64,000 nt of DNA from Saturnia japonica (taxonomy: Eukaryota > Arthropoda > Insecta > Lepidoptera > Saturniidae), in assembly GCA_033032175.1 (NCBI GenBank), contig CM065322.1, forward strand, positions 7,626,001 through 7,690,000. The letters run 5' to 3'. The notes below the pieces were generated by a model. The model searched no databases. It saw only the letters and a list, made by a program, of their open reading frames with translations, and was not told the DNA's origin. Positions 56,070 to 64,000 of the stretch are shown here, piece after piece. How positions within the stretch are numbered: position 1 is the stretch's first letter; the number at the start of each line of letters is the position of its first letter. Position numbers and translations under genes: made by a program.

Positions 56070-58852
56070 ACGTGTTAGTTGGAAGACGACTGGCGCCTCC
56101 TATAAACAAATTTAATGTACTCTGTGGTTTACTAGCTCACGCAACATAGGACCGTGCGCAAACATGAGCTGAAGTCTCTATAGGTACGTGTATTTAATTA
56201 ATATAAAAATGAATGAAAATAGTTTACTAAAGCTGTTGTATAAAAATGTTTTGTAATCTATATAATTAATAAAATTGAAGTGTAAGTTTGTAATGTCAAA
56301 ATAACAGCTTTTTATTAAATGCATATGAAAGTTTATTATACGCAACCTTCTTGTAATTCTTCTAATTCTTGTACCCTATCAATTGACCAATGACATAAGT
56401 ATTCCGTGTACAAATTTTATAAAAATCGGGCAAGCCTTTTTGAGTTAAATCCAGAAATGCAAACAGACAGACAAACAAATTTTTTTATGGCATATTTATG
56501 ATCAGTATCGTTCGTATAGTATGTCTATCGCAAAACATTAAATGTACAGACAGACCTACAGATTTATTAATATAGATTCAGTAATGTATAGTTGAGATAA
56601 AATACAATGAATTCACGAATTGGACGTTGAAATGGCGACGAGTAAATAATTGTAGAGGTCACAAAGCATCCGTGTCGGATGCAGTAACTGCAGAAGTCAA
56701 GTACCGCGTGCTTGTAGGACAGGACATCCGAGACAGTCGCGAGCTCCCGACCTTGTCATACTGTAAAAAGAGGATGTTATTATGCTATTTGTACCAGTTT
56801 TCTGCACGTGCATATTGCAATAGACTTGGCCTTGTTTTTGACATTTCAAGAGTCGTACGCTGCTTGTTTTCGATATTATATTCAAAGTTTATTTAGTTTG
56901 ATACACATTAATGTACATTAGAAGTGTCTTCAAACACAAATAAAATATTTATGAAAGCTCCATAACATGAAATCAGATTTATCAAACAAATCCTGTGAAA
57001 AAAGCTCTTACTGGTTATAAAAGAAATTGTCAATGTTCCTAACGGAGATAGGATAACAATACTCAACAGGGCTATCAGGGTAATCCTTCTCTCGGCTGGC
57101 GACGTTCCTTCGATAACACTATCTTTTACCGAGATCATTTGGTTTTAAATATTTCTTATAGATATTAATTTAACCATTGTTACAAAACGTGTATTTTTAT
57201 TTGTATTATTGATAGCACGGAATATGCCCACAGAATCTATATTTCGATATTAATTAATTTACCTAGCTAAAAGTAAATACTATAAAAACTAAAATAAATC
57301 AAAAGGAGAATAAAATTATATTTTATTTATCCGTCGTTTTGGTTGCCTAGTACTCAGATCCATATGTAACAATAGGTCTTATATCTTTCCCTTGAGTTTT
57401 AGGGGCATTTATGAATCACATATAACCTGAAACCTGACGCCATTCCTTGGCACCTGCATTTATCTTGTTCTTCACGTTTGCATGTGGCAGAGTTGCGATT
57501 GTTAAGATAGATTTATTGTATAATTACAATGTATAAATTTATAAATGATTATAAAAGACGAAGTATGAAAGTAGTAGCAGTGACAGAGAGACTGAGGAGA
57601 TAAATGGAATGGCCATGTAACGAAAAGTAATCTAAGTCATATAATTAGAAGAGTGTTAAGTATTAACGTGGACGTCCTAGCCGAAGAATGTATGGATAGA
57701 TTGTGTGCGGAATGTTATAACATTTTAATTGTTATGTCTTGTGTATAATTATTATTCTGTGGTCTTATAATTGTACTGAGATTACTGCTGATAGAAGAGA
57801 ATGAAAAAGGAAAACATGTCGATCCGCAAGATGAAAATGAAGCTTCTGTTTAAAAAGCAACATCAGGTATTTGGCTCTGTATGTAAATTTATAATAACAT
57901 TATTACTCAGGGAAAATACATAAATTTGGTAAGGATGGATAAGAGAAAGATATATTTTATGTGTTGAGAAAACTTTTTCGTGGTCTTACCAAGCGAGCCG
58001 TTGATTTTTATCTATACAAACTGTGGAGACATCTTAATATAAGTAAATCGCATTTTTCTTTGTCTGTTCTATATAACTTGCGAAAACGATTGAACTTATA
58101 AACTTCATTCCAACAACATCGTTCATGAATTGAGCCTCAGATAATTATTTAAGTACCCTGTTTTAAAATGCCTACAATATTACTTTCGATTTTAAGTTTA
58201 CTTATTCAGTTCTAGATCTAAGCCTAACCTACACGGGGCGTTTAGTTTTGGGTGACTTATGAAGACTTGGTCTGTGAGATGAATGATTTTTTTATAATAT
58301 GTAAGTACGGAAATGGTAGTTGATGGGGGAGAGTGAAAGAAGAAAACATGTTATGTCGACACTACTTAGCGTTGAACAATAAATAGCAAGTAGAAAAAGA
58401 TATATTTTATATCAATGCCGAAGGTAGTATATTACGTACACCCACACATTGGGGCTTAGACTGTTTAGTTAGCTAACTATTTCTCAAATACGGACCAGAT
58501 TTTCCATTGCAATACTGTAATTGAAATTGCATACATACATGGACACAAAGTTGCAGTATAGCTCCTGTTTGGGTCGAACGCGCGTAATTTGTGCGAGTTC
58601 ATAGCCAACAATTACCATGATAAAAACTCTCACTTTTTGGCCAAACAGCTCCAAAATTTAGAATTCTATCGATTTTTAAAAATTTTGATAGAATCATAGG
58701 TATGCTATGTATATGCGGTTAGGTGCTTTTTATGATTTCTAATTATTAAGAAGATGAATGTTGGCTTCATACACGTATCTATACTATAATATTATAAAGC
58801 TGAAGAGTTTGTTTGGTTGAACATGCTAATCTCAGGAAGTACTGGTTAGAAT
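56070..58852. repeat. 2.8-kb direct duplication, copy B
   Basis: This is the second copy of 51123-53950. It begins inside what is, in copy A, the middle of the TIR transposon, and ends after 75 bp of the Helitron 5' end, where mariner transposase sequence starts without its N-terminus. Loss of the 45-bp stretch changes the start of the plus-strand open frame (56627-56896). Confidence 0.9.
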
Positions 58853-59526
58853 TTTGAACCGCATTGTTACCTGCGATGAAAAATGGATTCTGTTTGATAA
58901 CCGCAAGCGCTCAGCAAGTTGGTTGGATCCTGATTCAGCACCTAAACAATGCCCTAAACGAAAACTTACCCCTAGAAAAGTGATGGTCACTGTTTGGTGG
59001 TCTAGCGCCGGTGTGATTCATCTTAGCTTCTTACCAAACGGGGTGAACATTACTGTAGATGTGTACTGTGAAGAACTGAACACAATGATGGAGAAGCTGG
59101 CACATCTCCAACCAGCATTGGTCAATCGCTCGGCTCCGCTTCTCCTACACGACAACGCATGACCTCATACTGCACAGCGGACGGTCTCCAAGTTGCAAGA
59201 ACTGGGGTTGGAAGTTCTCCGTCATCCGCCCTACTCACCAGACCTTGCGCCTATAGACTACTACTTTTTCCAGAATTTGGATAACTCCTTGGCGGGGAAA
59301 AAATTCAATACCCGAGAGGCAGTACAAAATGCCTTTGAAGAATTTGTTGCCTCCCGTCCAGCTGATTTCTTTAAGAAGGGCATCAATAAACTGCCACTGC
59401 GCTGGCAAAGGTGCATTGATTGCATGGGTGATTACTTCGATTAATACAAATAAAAAATACATTAAAAAAATTCGTTTACATTTTTTCACACAAAACGGCA
59501 ATTTCATAGGTAAGTAAAGACCTAAT
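58853..59526 (+). mobile_element. Mariner transposon 3' half with right terminal repeat
   Basis: The frame from 58854 to 59444 gives VTCDEKWILFDNRKRSASW, the CPKRKL block, VMVTVWWSSAGVIH, LLHDNA, PHTA and PPYSPDLAPIDYYFF. All three catalytic aspartates of mariner (DD34D) are present. A single TGA (59161-59163) sits where HDNARPHT has arginine, and the N-terminal HTH half is missing. The right end ACAAAACGGCAATTTCATAG, then ACCTAA (to about 59526), is the inverse of the left end seen at 31396. The junction with copy B of the duplication at 58852/58853 is abrupt. Confidence 0.9.
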
Positions 59527-59746
59527 AGTTGTTATATCATGCAAATGCGTTTAACATGGACCTAACTGGCACAACCATCGTGAATTTCTACCTTATTGGT
59601 ATATTGTAGAATTAGAGATTTCTGCCTTCCTAAACGGCATTTTAATTAACCAAGAACGTGAGAACATGTAAAATGCTTTTAAAAATACCATTATTATGTT
59701 TCATCAAACAATCAATAGCTACTTCTCTATGAGTATTTAGCTATCA
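59527..59746. other. Unassigned sequence
   Basis: Nothing recognised. Confidence 0.35.
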
Positions 59747-59978
59747 GTTTCTTTGCTACTTCCACCTGAAACAGATTAATAACTGTTACGTCTTTCTACA
59801 ACAAAAAAAACGTTTGTTTTACGAAATGTCTTTGCTACTTCCATCTCGAACAGAATATCAACTATTACGGCTTTCTGTAACAAAAAACGTTTGTTAAACG
59901 ACATTTCTTTACTACTTCCGTCTGAAATACATTAAAAGCTATAACGCCTTTTTGCAATAAAAAACGTTTGTCATTAAT
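59747..59978. repeat. Tandem repeat of about 79 bp, three units
   Basis: Units start near 59749, 59828 and 59907. Each carries CTTTGCTACTTCCA, a GAAACAG/GAACAG block, AACTGTTACG, and CAAAAAACGTTTGTT, with point changes. No coding frame spans it. Confidence 0.85.
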
Positions 59979-60512
59979 TGCTAATGTTTAATTTTTTAGA
60001 TTTAAAATTTTCTGATCAACTTTAACAATTAATAACAAGCGTAAATAAAACTGGATATGCACTGGCTGATCCCGAAATGCGAGGCGCATAAGCGAATCAT
60101 TATGACGGTCTTTTCACTATATGCATGGTGGTCGCGACCAGGCCAAGTTAAATAGCCCTACTTCTCGGTATTATAATGAAGGTCGATAATACTTAGCAGA
60201 ATTATCAATTGTCATTATACATACAGCTATTTTACCTACCGCCAGAGCTTTTTCTATACAGCTGGGTAAACATAGCTCAAGGTTCAGGTTGGACATGTAA
60301 CTGGCAGATTAATATTTCTATTACCGCAATGCAGTAAACCTAACATCTGCGTCATACATTTAACAAAATTAAAATTGGATAGCTTGTAAGTACTACGGCT
60401 GTTGCTAATGTTCCTTGTGGTTTCAATTTTGTTGAAACATTTTGACTACCTACCTGTTTTGTGACAATGTTACAGTTAACACATGGACGGATAGGTATAT
60501 TTTATACAAGTT
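59979..60512. other. Unassigned sequence
   Basis: Nothing recognised. Confidence 0.35.
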
Positions 60513-60800
60513 GTGCCCAACGGTTTCACTCGTGTCAAATTTATTCGATCAAATCTCGAATACGCCGCCATCGCCGATATCGGACCCGTGTAGCTTATCA
60601 TAATTGTTCTCATTTCCCGTACTTGCCTACTGCTTGCTAGATTACTTGACGGTCATAGTTACTGCTCCACTTGTTAGAGTCGTAGCGTAATGTTATACGA
60701 CGTATAAACCTTGCTCAATAAATAGACTATGAAATACAATAAGAATTTTTTCCATCTGATTCGTAGTTTCAGATATTAGCTCGTTCAAATAAACAAACAG
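60513..60800 (-). repeat. Helitron-like repeat family E
   Basis: GTGCCCAACGGTTTCACTCG, CGCCGCCATCGCCGATATCG, CTTGCCTACTGCTTGCTAGA and CTCAATAAATAGACTATG match the copies at 14390-14640 and 47250-47560. Confidence 0.6.
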
Positions 60801-62904
60801 ATATTCTATTGAGTTTTATAATAATAATATACAGTATAATTAATTTTATGCATTAATCAATAAAAAGTATCTAATTTTATAAAAACACATCTTTACTTTT
60901 ACAATTAAAACGTTCATTACGTTTTCGTAGAAGGTATAATTTGGTTATTTAATAATTGAAGAGGTTTAATCTCTCTCGGGAATTTTGATACAACAATTAT
61001 TAAATTCTTAATATTCAGTCTAATATTTCTATAGGTAGGTATGTATGTACTACTTATTAAAAAAATATCAGATTTATTTCAGAAGTTTTATTAGGGATAA
61101 CATGTTTTTAATAAAGGTACTTGGAATATTTTGACACATTGTTTCAACTCAATTATCAAAATCGCTAGTATTTCAATAACTAATATATTACATGTTCGAT
61201 ACACTAATAATAATATATCCACTATCACATCAACAGTTTTGTTCATGAGTGTCCTATCTTAGTTATTATTCTATTACAAATTAATATTTTGTGCGTAAAA
61301 AATTTTACTACTACCACGAGATAATAAAAAAGTAATTCGTATTTGAAAATGATGTACAAACGAATGTGGTATAAATATATGTCTCTGGCAAACAACTGAA
61401 ACTGGAACCTATAAACTAAATTATGTTTCTCACTGTAAAATTAAATAAATATTGAGAGTTTTGGTACGTTAATATACAGTTAAAGTAATTAATGTAAAAT
61501 TGTATGACAATCAGAAGCGGGATACGATCATTTTTAACAAACTGTAACCATCTATGTCAACTTCTGCGTGATCATATACCTAACTGCCTACGAAGATCTA
61601 CGTGACAACATCCGTGGATCCACGTTAGATTTGACCACAAAATGTTGTACTTATTTTCTTGTCTTATTATATTGGTTTATTACATGGAAACCAGAAAGCT
61701 GCCTGAAAGCCCGAAGGATGTTCATCTTTCGTAGACATCCTGTCCCAACATTACCAGTATTAAATAAATCTGAAAATGAAGAAACGTATATGACCAAATA
61801 CGTTACATATGACATACGTCAATGCTAATGCTTTGTACATTATGACCATGATTGATATGGTTGGGATCACCCCAGAATATTTTCATCAAATAATATGCAG
61901 CAATGATCAACGCTTGCACTCTTTTTGATGCGAATTCCAAACAGCATTACTAGGCGTTAAATCTAAAAAGTAAGCGAACTGTTGTGGATTCAAAAAATGT
62001 GAATGTATTGTAATACTTGAATTCCTGCTCGAGCCTCCATTAGTGATAAAAATACATACGTATTATGAAGATAAATGTAATATACACTCCTGAAGCTACG
62101 AACTAATACCGAGTAGGTTTATCTTTATATTTATTTCAAACTCGCTTTGGATTTCTACGTGAAAAATTTGCCTATTTATTGTCCGTATTTCGCAAGTTTC
62201 GCTTATTACGTCAGGTGGGTACGTATTAAACAATTAAAAATTAATTTAAATAAAGAAAGAAATATATATGTGTTATAATTATATTAAGAAATTTATATCA
62301 AGTAATATCTTTTTAATAGAAGTATGGCTAGGTGGATTGTTCGGGATTTAAATCCTATAAATGTGTTAGTCAAATACTAACATTTGTAGTATTTTTAAAC
62401 AAGAATAAATATTTATAATCCTAGATTAAAAATATTTTGATTCTATTATGGCGTATGAAATAGCGATGCCGAAAATAAGTGATATATAACAAGGTTCAAT
62501 TAGAAAAAATCGTTCTTCGATTCATTTACAATACAATTCGTTACTTTCTTTGATAAAAGATTTATAACTTGGCAAGTGTTAATTGTGAATAAATTACGAT
62601 AAAAAAATTTGACTCTTTTAATTAGAAATAACTTAAATATTTATTGAGCTATATAAATATAATTAATTAATAAATAATAAATTAACGTATATATATATTG
62701 ACAATTAATATTGATAATAATAATATAAGTTATTTATTCAGACAATACATCGATGTCAGTGTTACATAATTCTTTATATAATAATTTTAGTAGTGTTTAA
62801 AAATAAAAATGTTACGTTAAATAATTCCCGTAACATAGACGCGAACCCAGTGCTGCAATAGCGGGCAGTCGACTCTATTTGCGATCACCTGCAGGCAGGC
62901 TGCT
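60801..62904. other. Unassigned AT-rich sequence
   Basis: I see no exon, repeat family or RNA gene that I can support. The open frame at 61568-61828 (86 aa) has no recognised domain and no convincing splice sites. Confidence 0.35.
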
Positions 62905-63472
62905 GTTGGTATGTGCCCTTAAACCGCCGCGAACTCCCTCTCTCGCGGCAACTCAAGCCTAGGTCTGTTCCTCTGTGTGAAACCCTTGAGTCTGGCAGCC
63001 GGCCGCGCGATACTGGTGACACTGCACTTGCAATCACTTATCTACCCACACACATCATTACACGCAATATGTTCATACATACGTGCACACCACATAGGTA
63101 CATAGGTTCTGTGAGGAACTTTTTTTTTCTTTTTTTACACTAGTTAGTGTAGGCCATATTTCAGATCACTAAATACATACACACAATACACATGTTCCTT
63201 CCTTCCTCCTATGAGACAGGAACATGTACATATGTATATGTTAGTTTAGCTCGAATTTTACGGATAGGGAATTAGTCAGATCGCGACTTCTTTGCAATCG
63301 TGGCAACAGCCCAAGCCGAGGTCCGGCCACTTTGGCCCTCTTGCTCGCTTGTTGCTCACGCTTTCGCGGCTGAGTGTCTTAAGCACTCGCCCTCAAGCCC
63401 GGTAAAGCTATAAAAGCCATCAGCGGCTCTGTTTTTAGATAGGCTAACAGTAACGTCAGATCGAGAAAAAAA
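62905..63472 (+). mobile_element. Jockey-like LINE 3' UTR, 5'-truncated
   Basis: CAACTCAAGCCTAGGTCTGT, GTACATAGGTTCTGTGAGGA, CAGCCCAAGCCGAGGTCCGG and GCCCGGTAAAGCTATAAAAG, ending AGGCTAACAGTAACGTCAGA plus an A-run, match the 19860-20517 copy block by block. No coding part is left. Confidence 0.8.
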
Positions 63473-63965
63473 ACTGGCCTTCAATCGGGTACTAATATTA
63501 AAAGTAATATTATATTAATATGTATACTAGTTTTATAACTATATTATGTACCCAGACAACTGGCGGTTTTATGAAATAAAAAAAAACTGGGAGCCTGTTT
63601 GTTATTGTTGAAGAATGTTAAAATTTTCGTTTTATGTTATGTTTTCGTTCAACGTACGTGGATTATTTTAATATAAAATCTGTAGAACGTCGGCAGCAGG
63701 AGGCCAGAAGGTGGCTCGAATTTTTGCTTGATTGATGTGATCACTTTTCGTTTAGGTGTTCACGTATTAAATTCTATGCACGACTCTTGAGCGAGATTGA
63801 TAGAGTTATAATCCGTTCTTTTCAACGTTAAGTAAACATGAAAGCTGCGTTCAAAACGGTTGAACGGTTGAAGTGTTCAAGGGTAATATGAGGGTAACTT
63901 ATGAAAAAGTGGAACTTGTGGGTAATTTCAAACATTATTAATTAAATAATTTTTTATCGTTATTA
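63473..63965. other. Unassigned sequence
   Basis: Nothing recognised. Confidence 0.35.
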
Positions 63966-64000
63966 TACCCTTTTTGGCCACAATCTCACTTGATCTTAAG
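63966..64000 (-). repeat. tRNA-derived SINE family B, cut by the window edge
   Basis: The minus strand reads CTTAAGATCAAGTGAGATTG, then TGGCCAA: the 3' body of family B. The rest lies outside the window. Confidence 0.65.

Noticed and set aside
51123..58852. Long direct repeats as LTRs of a retrovirus-like element
   Set aside because: The repeats do not have TG..CA ends or a primer-binding site, they start in the middle of another transposon, and the RT between them is of the non-LTR Jockey type.
61568..61828. 86-residue open frame on the plus strand
   Set aside because: No domain that I recognise, no splice signals in phase and no similarity to other parts of the window; chance is likely in this length of sequence.
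1..64000. CRISPR arrays, phage, toxin-antitoxin or operon-like systems
   Set aside because: The window is eukaryotic, with spliced genes and insect transposons. I saw no regularly spaced short repeats with unique spacers and no bacterial gene clusters.

Overview
This is animal DNA, almost certainly an insect and most likely a moth or butterfly. It is AT-rich and densely packed with decayed transposons. Host genes are split by introns with normal GT/AG borders. The repeats match lepidopteran habits: Helitrons that start TCTATA and end CTAG, tRNA-derived SINEs, and Jockey-, I- and R1-type LINE fragments. One host protein, the Rad6-type E2 enzyme, matches the fly sequence almost residue for residue as I know the family. 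The order Lepidoptera is an inference from repeat style, not a database result.

Four host genes lie in the left 36 kb. (1) REXO1, an RNA exonuclease, is one uninterrupted exon at 5546-8932 (+). (2) Ubc6/UBE2A (Rad6) has three coding exons between 10630 and 11982 (-). (3) CCDC174 has seven coding exons between 13746 and 23722 (+), head-to-head with Ubc6. (4) A Ly6/uPAR-fold, probably GPI-anchored surface protein has three coding exons between 23915 and 35888 (-). It has a long Thr/Ser-rich tail built on a 79-residue repeat and is tail-to-tail with CCDC174, with 192 bp between the stop codons. I rebuilt all multi-exon models by hand; every junction keeps frame and uses GT..AG. The four genes share no obvious pathway: RNA processing, ubiquitin signalling, nuclear RNA/splicing-associated function and cell surface.

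The left edge (583-5165) holds three LINE pieces ending about 380 bp before the REXO1 start codon. CCDC174 introns carry two Helitrons (one with a SINE inside it), a TIR element with TATA flanks, a LINE 3' end and a complete-length dead Tc1-like transposon. The Ly6 introns carry three kinds of tRNA-derived SINE, a broken mariner, Helitron ends and short tandem repeats.

From 35889 to 64000 I find no convincing host exon. The stretch is repeats: SINEs, Helitrons, a LINE ORF1 with zinc knuckles (43870-45180), a LINE reverse transcriptase ORF (54468-56000), and a 2.8-kb direct duplication (51123-53950 and 56070-58852) around that ORF. A mariner remnant cuts the second copy off at 58853. No bacterial-type system, CRISPR array, rRNA or tRNA gene was seen. 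The items most worth a second look are the Ly6 gene with its repeat tail, the duplication with its readable breakpoints, and the small TIR transposon family.
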